The notes: a model not told the origin generated them from the letters alone. A stretch of DNA of 43,057 nucleotides from Mariniblastus sp. (GCA_029247405.1 JAQWLH010000293.1:1-43057); one strand, 5' to 3'. Numbered from the stretch's first letter, positions 11,501 to 19,947 are shown. Numbers and translations: made by a program.

Positions 11501-11638
11501 GAGCCAGAGCTGGCGACCGTGTTTTTGAAAAACAACAGACCAACAAAAGCTATCCAACTCGAAGACTCCGCTAAACTGACCGCATTAAGCATCGTCGCCA
11601 ATGTCCTTTTAAATCTCGATGAAACTATTAATTACTGA
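8537..11638 (+). CDS. Secreted PSCyt1-DUF1549-DUF1553 protein with discoidin-like insert
   Basis: 1033 residues from the ATG at 8537, chosen over an upstream TTG at 8522 because it gives a compact signal peptide (hydrophobic core ISTLIFMFCF). The heme-binding motif is C47-QQ-C50-H51 in PSCyt1, followed by GGLRF and RMPPEGP. DUF1549 includes RRTSLALTGLPPS and QPWLDLARYADSNGF, with a second heme-like site C337-CQ-C340-H341-NHKYDP. Residues about 438-608 replace the LamG of the first paralogue with a beta-rich, discoidin/F5-8C-like stretch (AVEKAIDGDLKTGWAI, NHWATFELK). DUF1553 follows with VNRWWANLLGQGLVRSGEDFG and NTPLQALTLLNDQAYIEMA. Partner DUF1501 lies 339 bp downstream instead of abutting. 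Activity unknown; different binding inserts suggest the two paralogues address different surfaces or glycans. Confidence 0.93.
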   Translation: MPAFKFANVALKANVISTLIFMFCFDVSGDDQVDFAKQIAPILQTHCQQCHGEKVREGGLRFTNRSDALLETDSSAFAILPGKPDQSELLSRVTSNDDLARMPPEGPSLSNEEIATLRQWILEGASWPDDETPEHWAYIPPTRPKLPTIQNTHWPKNPIDYFVLRRLEQNNLAPSPPADPAKLIRRTSLALTGLPPSLSQVDAFLANPSEASFEAFVDQCLDSKSYGERWAQPWLDLARYADSNGFQADQLRDSWAYRDWVIRAMNADMPFDQFTIEQLAGDLLPNATVNQKIATGFHRSATCNVEAGVHPEENRINQVFDRVNTTGTVFLGTTIECCQCHNHKYDPFTQEEYYELFAYFNNTPVEVKLQAGVQYNFYGPTTNLPLSDSEQVEYDALKQQLARLDAKKKIEMAVHAVERDQLKQKLINLAGTPANWTTLNILDVETSGGETHNVLQDQSILIGGALPDTTAYQITATSSLTNITAFRIDSLTHPSLPGTGPGRGDEKRANFILSEFIVSEKHPTPNGPELTALALVKPTADFSQKNWAVEKAIDGDLKTGWAIAPQFFKNHWATFELKTPFRTKASLSQFRFLLEQNFGRGRNLGRVRLSATDANPEALAIPSEIRSILLTKNPTAKQQKRLDEYLDKANSTKLQIDQEITRIETQIESLKPATSLVMVELDEQRETFKLNRGNYLSPGKQVKASVPSVLHSLDETLPKNRLGLAKWIVAPENPLLGRVTVNRWWANLLGQGLVRSGEDFGTQSEPASHPELLDWMANELVHNQFSRKHIHKLIVMSSTFRQSSKTNQQRLELDPENRLYTRGPRMRMPAEMIRDHGLAVSGLLSLKKGGPPIMPFQPDNVWRAVGRNAPQWKTATDENRFRRGIYVIWRRAAPYPSFVNFDAPDRAACVVERPRTNTPLQALTLLNDQAYIEMAVALADQVNSTIPNATIRNKIALAMRRCVIRTPTHAELDELTQLYHSELKRFENEPELATVFLKNNRPTKAIQLEDSAKLTALSIVANVLLNLDETINY

Positions 11639-11977
11639 GAACACCCAATAGAGGCGGACACTCAAAGGCATCTTCTTCCTCAAACACAATTGGAGCAATG
11701 GCCTTTCACTTGGCGTTTCTCAAACAGACACATCAGCTTCCGTCAGACCAACCAAAAGAATCAATCCCATGCCCCTGCCACCCCCAACGAGTTAAATCAA
11801 TTCATGGCTGTGCTATGACCGCTGAGCGACATCATTGCGTCCAACGAAACTGGCACAACAGCCAACGGTCAACCAAGACGCGAGATCCCTTACCGATTGG
11901 ATTAAGCTGGCCAAACCTAAAACCTCATCGGCAAGCGCGAGGCAGTCTCGCCTGGTCGTGAACCCACGCAAACACCA
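11639..11977. other. Intergenic stretch between PSCyt1 protein and its DUF1501 partner
   Basis: 339 bp without a convincing gene. An 87-codon open frame (11698-11961, +) has no recognisable domain and an atypical composition (many His, Gln and Pro), so I leave it out. I see no strong hairpin with a T-run. The gap means this module, unlike the one at 3045-7702, may have its own promoter for the DUF1501 gene or a long untranslated leader. Confidence 0.5.
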
Positions 11978-13450
11978 ATGAATCAACACCTTCAAAATCA
12001 CCTGCGTCAAATCACACGCCGACATTTATTTCAACAAGTCGGCAGTGGAATTGGCTCATTCGCATTGGCAACACTCCTCCAGCAATCAAGCTTGGGAGCT
12101 GGTGATTCCGCTTTCATTGAAAACAACTTGTCAAACCGACTTACCTCACAACAACCACATTTTCCACCTCGGGCGAAGAACGTCATTTATATCCACTTGG
12201 TTGGAGCCCCCTCTCACCTCGACCTGTTTGACTACAAACCGGAATTACAAAAACGAAGTGGCCAACTTTGCCCCGACGAATTTTTCAAGGGTAAACAACT
12301 TGCCTTCATTCGCAAGCAACCCACCCTTCTCGGCACCCCCCAAGAAAAGGATTTTCAATTCAAAAAGTGTGGCAAAAGCGGCATTCAAATTTCCAATCTG
12401 CTTCCGCACTTACAGACCGTCGCCGATGAAATCACGTTTTGTCGGTCGATGCGGACGGATCAGTTTAATCACGCACCGGCACAAATGTTGATGCTGACCG
12501 GATTCCCTCGTTTTGGCCGGCCCAGTATTGGTTCCTGGTCCAGCTACGGCCTGGGAAGTATCAATCAAAATCTGCCAAGCTTTGTGGTCTTAATCACGGG
12601 CCAAATCCTTGGCGCCGGCAACAGCGCCTGGGGCAGTGGATTTCTTCCAACAATCCATCAAGGTATCGAGTTTCGGAGCAAGGGTGATCCGGTCCTGTTT
12701 CTTTCAAACCCCAAAGGACTTGGGGCGAAATCAAGGAAAAGCTCAATCGACACGATTAATCGCCTGAACCAAAAACAGTTGGTCGATATTCAAGACCCTG
12801 AAATTGCAACTCGCATAAGCCAATATGAATTAGCTTATCGGATGCAAACATCAGTCCCCGAGTTGATGGACATTAATTCCGAATCCAAACAAACTCACGA
12901 AATGTACGGCACCGAGCCTGGCAAGAGTTCTTTCGCGAACAACTGTTTACTTGCACGACGACTGGTGGAACGAGGAGTTCGTTTTGTTCAGCTTTTTGAC
13001 CAAGGGTGGGACACGCATAATAATATTTCATCTCGACTTCCAACAAAATGCAAACAAGTGGATCGTCCCATCGCCGCGCTGCTCAAAGACTTAAAACAGA
13101 GAGGGCTGTTGGAAGAGACCTTGATTGTCTGGTCCACTGAGTTTGGTCGAACGCCAATGGGCCAGACAAACAACGGAACTGGCAGCCAAGCCATGGTTGG
13201 TCGAGATCATCACAAAGAAGCCTTCACCACCTGGATGGCAGGCGGTGGCGTGAAGCAAGGTTATGTCTATGGTGAAACTGATGAGCTTGGATATGGGGTC
13301 GTGAAGGACCCGATGCACATCCATGACTTTAACGCCACGATCATGCATCTCCTTGGAATGAATCACAAACAATTGACTTTTAAGTATCAAGGACGCCCAT
13401 ATCGACTCACCGACGTTGAGGGCGTAGTGGCAAAAAAAATAATTGCTTGA
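11978..13450 (+). CDS. Tat-exported DUF1501 protein (second copy)
   Basis: 490-residue DUF1501 member, clearly paralogous to the one at 6251-7702. The N-terminus [20 protein letters not shown] is a twin-arginine signal with only the two Arg and Phe core conserved. Family motifs are [85 protein letters not shown] and [21 protein letters not shown]. Compared with the first copy, WGGEFGRT becomes WSTEFGRT and VNHDP becomes FNHAP, so metal-site surroundings differ slightly. It is expected to be periplasmic and to act with the secreted heme-motif protein encoded upstream. Catalytic role unproven. Confidence 0.92.
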   Translation: MNQHLQNHLRQITRRHLFQQVGSGIGSFALATLLQQSSLGAGDSAFIENNLSNRLTSQQPHFPPRAKNVIYIHLVGAPSHLDLFDYKPELQKRSGQLCPDEFFKGKQLAFIRKQPTLLGTPQEKDFQFKKCGKSGIQISNLLPHLQTVADEITFCRSMRTDQFNHAPAQMLMLTGFPRFGRPSIGSWSSYGLGSINQNLPSFVVLITGQILGAGNSAWGSGFLPTIHQGIEFRSKGDPVLFLSNPKGLGAKSRKSSIDTINRLNQKQLVDIQDPEIATRISQYELAYRMQTSVPELMDINSESKQTHEMYGTEPGKSSFANNCLLARRLVERGVRFVQLFDQGWDTHNNISSRLPTKCKQVDRPIAALLKDLKQRGLLEETLIVWSTEFGRTPMGQTNNGTGSQAMVGRDHHKEAFTTWMAGGGVKQGYVYGETDELGYGVVKDPMHIHDFNATIMHLLGMNHKQLTFKYQGRPYRLTDVEGVVAKKIIA

Positions 13451-13478
13451 CCTTTAAAAAATCATCTCACAGATTCTG

Positions 13479-15305
13479 TTATTTCCCCTCGGTCAACTCT
13501 GGCGATTTCAACTTTGGCAGATCAGCGGCATTCTCATTCCCTGTGAAAACCGGCTCAACATCCGTCTCCGGTTTTGAAGCATTGGGAACATTTGCCTTGG
13601 GCTCGGAAGCCAATTCATCATCGCCAGCGGCCTCAGGTTCAATCGGGGCGAGGTTTGTCTCTGCAGTGTCAGATGGGCGACTATCAACGTCGCCGGAAAG
13701 AGGGACGAGCTCATTCCGTTTTACCATTTCAACCAAGGTCTTTTGAGCTGATTTGCCGGAATCTTCTAGTGCCTGAGGGTTTGAATCAACTCGTCGCCAA
13801 GGGCTTGCCCCCAACTCATCACGACTCACTTCAGGGATTCCAAGTTGGTTGTAAACAACAGGGGGCTTTAGACTTGTCTCCGGATCCGGCTGGGGAGAAT
13901 CCGCACGAGGGACAAGGACTGAGGTTCGATCTGCCTTTTGATCCAGCATGTTTCGTTCGCGAATCGTGGTTTGACTCTGGTAGTTTTGTGACTCCGGCTT
14001 TTCCAAAACACTCGAACCTCCGCTGGACGTTTCCGTCTGAGCAGGTCGAGTTTGTGTGCTTCCATAGCCCGTTGAATATCGAGCCTCCTCGGCAGATTGA
14101 ACTGACGAAGGAACGCTGCTCGAATTTTCCATCTCGAGTGGGACGCCGGTCGACAAAGGGTTGCCGCAGATATCCAAGGGTACCCTCATCATGACCGTTC
14201 GAGGGACATTCTCCATTACCTCATATTCAACCTTTTTCCGAACAATTCTTGGCACTTCGACCTCACTCGTTTTGGTAATCCATTTCGGAACTTCGACTTC
14301 ATACTCTTCTGTCGTCTCAACTTTTTTGAGAACGGTTCTTTCGTAAGGTACCTTTTTGGTTACGACCTCTTCAACATAGGTAGTTCGCGTGTAGGGTATT
14401 TTTTCAGTCGTTGAGACCGTCTTGGGAATCTGAACTTCATAGGGGACCCGGCGCGTCCTCGTCCGCGGAACCATTTTTTCAACCTGAACGGGGACTTTTC
14501 GCGTCTCAATCTGCTCGACATATCGGGTGATCTCAATTGGCTTCCGCTCTTCGACAGTTTTTGGCACGTACGAAATCGCAGCCGCCTCTTGCGGCATGAG
14601 TGCGGGCGCGACCGAAGCAGCAGGAACCGAGATAGCTGGAGCGACCCAATGCAAGCCACGTCGCCGATAAACTGTCTGCCCCGTCACCGAGTCAGTGTAG
14701 TTACCGGATTGCAGCCATTTGACTCGTGGTCGTGCGTTTGGATCGAGCACGGTCCCCGGAATCATAACAGGCACTTCAACAGGTACTAATTGAGTTTCAG
14801 AAGTGACAACGGGTTCATAAGTTGTCCTACTGGTGACTTCGATCATCCGTTTCGTTTCAGGTTTTCTGACCGTGTACTGTTCAGTCCGCATCTCCGTTTC
14901 GGTGACCGGTTCGAGGACTGTATATTCCTCATCCCGATACCTCGTTTCTTTTTCGTAAATCGTCTCTGTCGTCGTTTTGTCGCGCAGCAATGTCTCGACC
15001 ACCGGTTTTCGCAAGACGATCTGCTCTGATCGCTCAGCAGTCTCCTGCGTGGGAACAAACGTCGTTTTGGTTCGTTGCCGCTTTTCGGTTTGCCATGTGG
15101 GTACCGCCGAGGTGACTTGCTTTTTCTCCATCACCGTCTCGTCGACCCAACGTGTCACCGTAACTGGTTTTTTTTCGTAAACCGTTGTTGGAACAAGCCG
15201 ATAGGACCAAGCTTGTTGAGCATGACACTCACCATGGGCAGTGAGCGACACCGCCAACATTGACAAAACAGTAAAATTGAAGAGATGATTTTTCTTCGAA
15301 AACAT
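13479..15305 (-). CDS. Secreted YTV-motif repeat protein
   Basis: 608 residues from the ATG at 15305 (a TTG two codons upstream is also open). The signal peptide core FNFTVLSMLAVSLTAHG ends near AQQA. Two long blocks (about residues 30-185 and 240-365) are built from alternating beta-type repeats of the form Y-T/E-V-x-x-P/K-x-x-E/T, for example EEYTVLEPVTETEMRTEQYT and TRTRRVPYEVQIPKTV. They are separated by a linker containing RPRVKWLQSGNYTDSVTG and GLHWVAPA. This is the YTV-domain style described for Rhodopirellula baltica. The C-terminal 230 residues are low-complexity, Ser/Glu/Pro-rich. Likely a cell-surface or wall-associated structural protein. It converges on the upstream DUF1501 gene, with 28 bp between stops. 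Confidence 0.85.
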   Translation of the reverse strand: MFSKKNHLFNFTVLSMLAVSLTAHGECHAQQAWSYRLVPTTVYEKKPVTVTRWVDETVMEKKQVTSAVPTWQTEKRQRTKTTFVPTQETAERSEQIVLRKPVVETLLRDKTTTETIYEKETRYRDEEYTVLEPVTETEMRTEQYTVRKPETKRMIEVTSRTTYEPVVTSETQLVPVEVPVMIPGTVLDPNARPRVKWLQSGNYTDSVTGQTVYRRRGLHWVAPAISVPAASVAPALMPQEAAAISYVPKTVEERKPIEITRYVEQIETRKVPVQVEKMVPRTRTRRVPYEVQIPKTVSTTEKIPYTRTTYVEEVVTKKVPYERTVLKKVETTEEYEVEVPKWITKTSEVEVPRIVRKKVEYEVMENVPRTVMMRVPLDICGNPLSTGVPLEMENSSSVPSSVQSAEEARYSTGYGSTQTRPAQTETSSGGSSVLEKPESQNYQSQTTIRERNMLDQKADRTSVLVPRADSPQPDPETSLKPPVVYNQLGIPEVSRDELGASPWRRVDSNPQALEDSGKSAQKTLVEMVKRNELVPLSGDVDSRPSDTAETNLAPIEPEAAGDDELASEPKANVPNASKPETDVEPVFTGNENAADLPKLKSPELTEGK

Positions 15306-15917
15306 AATCAAAACCTAACGCAGCCATTTGCAAAAGCAAACAGACCTTCACATTACAGAATAACCATAAAATCGCCTGCTACCGCTCAACTCTTATGATA
15401 GGCACAACACATTTGAATGGCCAACAATTGAGCGACCGATTTATCTTGTTTTAAGTCTGACGACTCCGGTTGTGCCATGCAAATGACAACCACTCAAATG
15501 TGATAGCTTGGGTTGCTTGTGCGGAGACCGTCTCTTGAATTCAGTTAAATCGTAACGGTTATAGTGACTTTCGGGGCATCTTTCGTTAGCAGTGGATCTC
15601 AGCGTGCCGGAGATTTCAACAAATCCCAAATGAGTTCCACAAACCAATCGCTGCCCGCAAGTCAGCTGGTATTGGTGGAACTCGTTGCCACCATTTCAAG
15701 CATGGTCAGTGAGTCAATTCACTCGAATCGTTCCAGCCAGTTTGCACTTTTCCGTGAGTGCATCGCGGCGATTCTCGTCTGCTCGGACTAAAAAAACATC
15801 CTGACGTGCCGCCCTTGCTTCCGATTGTGAATGCGAACACGTATTGCGATCTCGATCACAAATGGGAAAATTTAGGTTTTGAAACCGCACGGGACTCGCA
15901 AGCAGAGACGCTCGAAA
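15306..15917. other. Intergenic region between divergent YTV gene and isomerase-like gene
   Basis: 612 bp that must hold the promoters of two divergent genes. I see no gene: the short open frames here (for example 15441-15647 minus and 15564-15791 plus) have no domain or signal. A short inverted repeat GGTTGT/ACAACC lies at 15468-15473 and 15486-15491, too weak to call. No convincing -35/-10 pair was identified by eye. Confidence 0.4.
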
Positions 15918-16742
15918 ATGAAATACGCGATATGTAATGAAATGTACGTAGATTGGCCGTTTGAAAAAGCGTTCGCCCACGCAGCGTCTTTGGGATATAC
16001 GGGCGTAGAAATCGCTCCCTTCACAATTCACAAAGATGTTTTCAAGATTCCAAAATCGAAACGAGATGAAATTCGTGAACTCAGCAGGGCAAATGGAATT
16101 GAAATCATCGGGCTTCATTGGTTGCTGGCCAAAACAACTGGCTTACACCTAACGACGGCCGATGCAGAGGTGCGGCAGAGAACCATAGAATACCTCTGCG
16201 AACTTGCCAGCCTGTGCAACGATCTAGGTGGCAAAGTGATGGTCTTCGGCTCACCACCGCAAAGAAATGTCCCTGAGGGTGTCAGTGAACAAGAAGCTTT
16301 TGAACATGCCGTTGAGGTTTTTCAGGCCATCAGCCCAACACTCGAACGGACCGGAGTAACTCTCGCCCTCGAGCCACTCGGGCCAGAAGAAGGCAACTTT
16401 ATGCTGACGGCCGAATCCGCGATCGAAATTGCCAAGGCAGTTGATTCGCCAAACGTCAAATTGCATCTAGACGTTAAAGCGATGTCAACCGAGTCAAAAC
16501 CAATTCCTGAGATCATTCGTGACAGTCAAGAATGGCTCGTTCACTTTCATGCCAACGATCCTAACCGGCGAGGCCCCGGCATGGGCCAAGTTGACTTTTT
16601 GCCGATCTTTCAAGCACTCGATGAAATAAGCTATTCCGACTGGGTCAGCGTCGAGGTGTTTGACTACGAACCAGGAGTTGATCGGCTTGCCGGGGATAGT
16701 ATTGTTTACATGCAGGAAATTGAAAAAAAGGCGAACGTGTAG
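15918..16742 (+). CDS. Sugar phosphate isomerase/epimerase-like TIM-barrel protein
   Basis: 274 residues from the ATG at 15918 (MKYAICNEMY); an upstream TTG at 15879 would add a basic, non-family 13-residue leader. The pattern is that of xylose-isomerase-like/AP-endonuclease-2 TIM barrels: MYVDWPFEKAFAHAASLGYT-GVEIAPF, then VMVFGSPPQRNVPEGVS, ALEPLGPEEGNFM, VKLHLDVKAMSTE, WLVHFHANDPNRRGPGMGQV and VSVEVFDYEPG. The Glu in LEPL, the Asp in HLDVKAM, the His in HFHAND and the Glu in VEVFD sit where the divalent metal and substrate are usually bound. Cytosolic, probably isomerising a keto or aldo sugar or an inositol derivative; exact substrate not readable. Its stop immediately precedes the CYTH gene's ATG, so the two are translationally coupled. 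Confidence 0.85.
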   Translation: MKYAICNEMYVDWPFEKAFAHAASLGYTGVEIAPFTIHKDVFKIPKSKRDEIRELSRANGIEIIGLHWLLAKTTGLHLTTADAEVRQRTIEYLCELASLCNDLGGKVMVFGSPPQRNVPEGVSEQEAFEHAVEVFQAISPTLERTGVTLALEPLGPEEGNFMLTAESAIEIAKAVDSPNVKLHLDVKAMSTESKPIPEIIRDSQEWLVHFHANDPNRRGPGMGQVDFLPIFQALDEISYSDWVSVEVFDYEPGVDRLAGDSIVYMQEIEKKANV

Positions 16743-17306
16743 ATGGCTCAAAATGTAGAAATCAAGGCCAAAATTGCGGCAGACAGCTTTGAATTACTCG
16801 TCCAGCGAGCTGCTGCAATTGCAACCAGTGGCCCGGTTGATCTGATTCAAACCGATTCTTTTTTCAACACGCCTAACGGTCGTTTAAAGCTTCGAGAGTT
16901 CGACGATGGTACTGCCGAATTGATTGCCTATGAGCGGCCCAACCAAGATGGCCCAAAAACATCAACCTACACACGCGCGTCATGTGACGGACCAGCCATG
17001 CTTACCGCGTTAACTCGATCACTTGGCCTGATCGGTGTGGTCAAGAAGAAGAGAAAGGTCTACTTCGTTGATCAAACTCGAATCCACTTAGACCAAGTCG
17101 CAGGTCTCGGTGCTTTTCTGGAATTGGAAGTCGTTTTGGCCCCCCCTACCACGCAGGAAACCGGGAACTCAGGGCAAGAAGCCAGACCGATGAGCGAGCA
17201 AATCGGACAGCAAATCGCCTCGTCCATCATGCGAAAACTCGAGATTTCAGAAACTAGTTTAATATCCATTGCCTACATCGACCTCTTACAACAAGTATCT
17301 ACTTAA
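16743..17306 (+). CDS. CYTH domain protein (class IV adenylate cyclase-like / triphosphate tunnel metalloenzyme)
   Basis: 187 residues beginning MAQNVEIKAKI, the start signature of CYTH proteins. In this copy the canonical E-x-E-x-K is E6-x-K8-x-K10, a known variant of the subfamily annotated as class IV adenylate cyclase. Other tunnel motifs follow: DSFFNTPNGRLKLREFDDGTAELIAYERP, KKKRKVYFVDQTRIHLDQVAGLGAFLELE (basic triphosphate-binding residues, then the acidic ELE strand). The fold binds a triphosphate such as ATP, thiamine triphosphate or tripolyphosphate with metal. The ATG directly follows the stop of the isomerase-like gene. It could make cAMP or hydrolyse inorganic or organic triphosphate; the sequence alone cannot decide. 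Confidence 0.85.
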   Translation: MAQNVEIKAKIAADSFELLVQRAAAIATSGPVDLIQTDSFFNTPNGRLKLREFDDGTAELIAYERPNQDGPKTSTYTRASCDGPAMLTALTRSLGLIGVVKKKRKVYFVDQTRIHLDQVAGLGAFLELEVVLAPPTTQETGNSGQEARPMSEQIGQQIASSIMRKLEISETSLISIAYIDLLQQVST

Positions 17307-17563
17307 AGATCGCACATCGGACGCTCTGATCATTTCAATTCGTCGTTTCCGACAGATTTTCCTCCGGCTCTGTGAAAATTTAACGGTTACAGGACGTGCT
17401 TGCGAACGCGTGGAATGATGGTTAACTTGTTGTCTCGATAGATACCAACGAGCCTTGGTTCGTCTTCAGACAGGCTCTCGGTTTCTCTGTATTTAGAATT
17501 CTTGGGCAATCCACCCCGGCGCTCCGCCTCGTTTGACAGCTCGATAAAACCAAAGGAATTATG

Positions 17564-18334
17564 ATGGCGTTTGAGGAAGCAAAACAAAGAAAAGGGCTGT
17601 TTGTCGCTATCGATGCCAATATTGGTGCTGGTAAAACCAATGCCTGTCATGCAATCGCCTCAGCAGCCATGGCAGCTGGATTCCCGACCCGAGTGATGGA
17701 AGAGCCAACCCACCACCCAAAATTCAACCACTTTTTGCAACGTTACTACAACGACTTGCAAACCGGCAAAAACACCGGCGGTGGATTTGCAATGCAAATG
17801 TTCATGCTTTGCCAGCGTTATGAACAACATCGTCTCGCCGTCGAAATGGCTTGGGGCGATCAAGGAATTGTCGTCGTTCAGGACCGCCCAATTTATGGCG
17901 ATACGGTGTTTGCAACGACGGCAATGGAGCGTGGATTTATGACGCCTGAGGAATACCAGCTTTATGTGGATGTTTATCGCAACATGAGTCGTGATGTCAT
18001 GCCACCCGATATTTTTGTTTATCTTGATGTTTCACCCGAAGAGTGCTTTGATCGCATGCATTCTCGTGGTCGGCAACAAGAAGATGGAGTCCCGCTGGAC
18101 TATCTCAGAGAGCTTTATGACAACTACCAAAAACTTCTCGGTGAAATGCGCCGACGTGGTGTTCGCGTCTTGAAAGTTGATTGGAGTGGATTTGGTCCAC
18201 CTGTCGAAATCTGGAAAAAAATCAAAAGCTTGGTGCACCAGCACGACCAATGGTACGAGCAATTAGCGTTCTCATTGGCCAAGGAACCTAGAGTCCCAAT
18301 CACGCCAGGCACTAATCCGACCAAAGATTTTTGA
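17564..18334 (+). CDS. Deoxynucleoside kinase family protein
   Basis: 256 residues of the deoxyadenosine/deoxyguanosine kinase (dNK) family, which phosphorylates salvaged deoxynucleosides. The P-loop IDANIGAGKT (residues 16-25) and the later QDRPIYGDTVFA correspond to the family's EGNIGAGKS and ERSxxxDxxVF. Here the acidic Glu-Gly before the P-loop is Asp-Ala, and the Ser of ERS is Pro. The LID-like arginines are in RMHSRGRQQEDGVPLDYLREL, preceded by PPDIFVYLDVSPEECFDR. AAAGGA at 17552-17557 is six bases before the ATG at 17564, so I use that; an ATG at 17561 is only three bases from it. Monocistronic: an intrinsic terminator follows. Nucleoside preference unknown. Confidence 0.87.
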   Translation: MAFEEAKQRKGLFVAIDANIGAGKTNACHAIASAAMAAGFPTRVMEEPTHHPKFNHFLQRYYNDLQTGKNTGGGFAMQMFMLCQRYEQHRLAVEMAWGDQGIVVVQDRPIYGDTVFATTAMERGFMTPEEYQLYVDVYRNMSRDVMPPDIFVYLDVSPEECFDRMHSRGRQQEDGVPLDYLRELYDNYQKLLGEMRRRGVRVLKVDWSGFGPPVEIWKKIKSLVHQHDQWYEQLAFSLAKEPRVPITPGTNPTKDF

Positions 18335-18810
18335 TCAAAACGGGAAACCCCAACGACCCTCGTTGGGGAATTTTGACGGGACGGTTGTTCGAGCGAATCT
18401 CTCGAGAACATTTAATCTTGAAAAACAATCTCTAGCACATTTCGTGTGTCGCTCCGCTCTTGGTTTTTCATGCTCCCGCAAAGTAATTATTGCAATTCTG
18501 GCCCGGCAACTCTCAGCTTAGCTTCCACTCATCAGCACGCACCAATGCCCTTGGTGAGCGTTCAAAATTTACCTTGAGCGCTTCTTTGTAGTCATCCTGA
18601 GCGTGGTGACACCAAACTGACGACGGGACAACACCGCGGCGAAGCGAGTTAATTCCCTTTTCAAATTGTCAAAAATGCGGGCAGTTTACCTGATTTCAAA
18701 ATTCATCGCCAAAAATTTCACGTTTGGCACCGACTATGCAATACCCAATTGCAGTGAAAGCAACGATGCATTCACGGCCTCTCCGGCTTTATTACTCAAG
18801 GAGACATCCC
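18335..18810. other. Intergenic region upstream of small secreted protein gene
   Basis: 476 bp. Apart from the terminator at its start and the Shine-Dalgarno site AAGGAGA at 18798-18804, I see no gene or clear motif. Confidence 0.4.
18348..18374 (+). terminator. Intrinsic terminator of the deoxynucleoside kinase gene
   Basis: A perfect 8-bp stem CCCCAACG (18348-18355) / CGTTGGGG (18361-18368) with a five-base loop is followed by AATTTT. It begins 13 bases after the kinase stop. The T-run is short, so efficiency is uncertain. Confidence 0.7.
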
Positions 18811-19488
18811 ATGCACCGCCCCCTGACTAAACTCGTCACATTGTTCTCATTGGCACTCGTCACTCTCGTTGCTTCACAAGCCAAAGCTGACGAGTACGAT
18901 CACATTGATCGCTATGCCAAGAAGATTCAATCTAAAGCACGGGTGCTCTTGAGAGAGACCGTTCATTATCGGCACACCAGTCAATATGGACGCTTGGTTG
19001 CATGCACAAACGAACTTTATCGGTTGGCAACACACATTCACGACGTGACTCACTTTGAAGGAAACTTGATTCATCTTCGCTCAGATCTGAGAGACCTCGA
19101 TCGCGAGTTCCATGACTTGGAACGGCTTTTCGATCGTATCGAGCAGACAGCGGCCTACGGCTATGGTCACATCCACGGCAACACGTCGCATGTGAAGCGT
19201 TTGCTTAACTCAATCGAAGACAGTATTCACCACATCCAAGATGATGTTGACAGTTTACTGAGGAGAGTCACTTGCGACCGTCCCGTTGTGGTCAATCGAC
19301 CGGTCTACGTTCCAGTTCGACCAGTCGTCAACGTTGGTTACGACAGGCCTTGTCACTATCAAAACCAAGGTCGCCCCTACGGTGGGCACGGCTACAGCCG
19401 AGGAGCCAGCTATGGATACCGAAACCATAGCAGCAGCATTGGGTTCTCGATTGGTGGTGGGAGCTCGAAGATTCATTTCCGATTCTAA
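18811..19488 (+). CDS. Small secreted His-rich protein of unknown function
   Basis: 225 residues from the ATG at 18811, which is placed six bases after a strong Shine-Dalgarno sequence (AAGGAGA). An ORF start further upstream (18724) would bury the signal peptide. The leader LVTLFSLALVTLVASQAKA ends in a good signal-peptidase I site. The mature part is helical and charged, with regularly spaced His, Asp and Arg (DLRDLDREFHDLERLFDRIE), then a Val/Pro-rich segment (VNRPVYVPVRPVVNV) and a Gly/Tyr/Ser-rich C-terminus ending GGGSSKIHFRF. No enzyme motif is visible. The architecture suggests an extracytoplasmic metal-binding or structural protein, which is inference. A strong terminator follows. 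Confidence 0.8.
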   Translation: MHRPLTKLVTLFSLALVTLVASQAKADEYDHIDRYAKKIQSKARVLLRETVHYRHTSQYGRLVACTNELYRLATHIHDVTHFEGNLIHLRSDLRDLDREFHDLERLFDRIEQTAAYGYGHIHGNTSHVKRLLNSIEDSIHHIQDDVDSLLRRVTCDRPVVVNRPVYVPVRPVVNVGYDRPCHYQNQGRPYGGHGYSRGASYGYRNHSSSIGFSIGGGSSKIHFRF

Positions 19489-19947
19489 AAACAATCGCTC
19501 TTAATCGAACCGCGTCAAACCAAAGCACCTTGGAAACCCAAGGTGCTTTTTTTCATTTAAATTGTGAGCATTAACAGCTTTGGCTAGAAATCAAATCCAC
19601 CTCAGCAGTCTCCCTGCTGGTTTAAAATCAAGCGCTGCATTTCAAGCACCGGTTTAAGTGTTGCTCGACCTCTATCGGCCCCGTTCGCAAACCCTTCACT
19701 AAAAGATAGCTGCAATGCTTCGGCGACATTCAGGTTCAGAGCTTCGACTTCGGGCCAACATCTGATCTTGATCGCATCTTCGGCTCATCAAAGCCGAACC
19801 ACGAATCTTCTTGCAATTGCTATCTGCGAATCGTACATTCAATGTATGTCCGATGATAAATTGATTCGATCTTCAAAAGGTAGCTTGATCGTCCGACTGC
19901 GTAGATCACATCAGAAACTGATACAACACCCACAAATTCAGTCAGCA
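19489..19947. other. Leader region of the third heme/Tat module
   Basis: About 460 bp containing the terminator at 19522-19553. The downstream reading frame is open from 19768, but the translation there shows no conserved domain and no signal peptide, so I treat it as untranslated leader. No other gene is seen. Confidence 0.4.
19522..19553 (+). terminator. Strong intrinsic terminator
   Basis: A 12-bp perfect stem AAAGCACCTTGG (19522-19533) / CCAAGGTGCTTT (19538-19549) with a four-base loop runs into a TTTTTTT tract. It closes the small secreted-protein transcription unit 33 bases after its stop. Confidence 0.92.

Noticed and set aside
11698-11961. 87-codon frame between the second PSCyt1 and DUF1501 genes
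   Set aside because: Composition is unlike a protein of this genome and no motif is visible.
13574-14194. 206-codon open frame antisense to the YTV protein gene
   Set aside because: The minus-strand frame has a signal peptide and repeat pattern; this frame has neither and is an expected shadow of repetitive codons.
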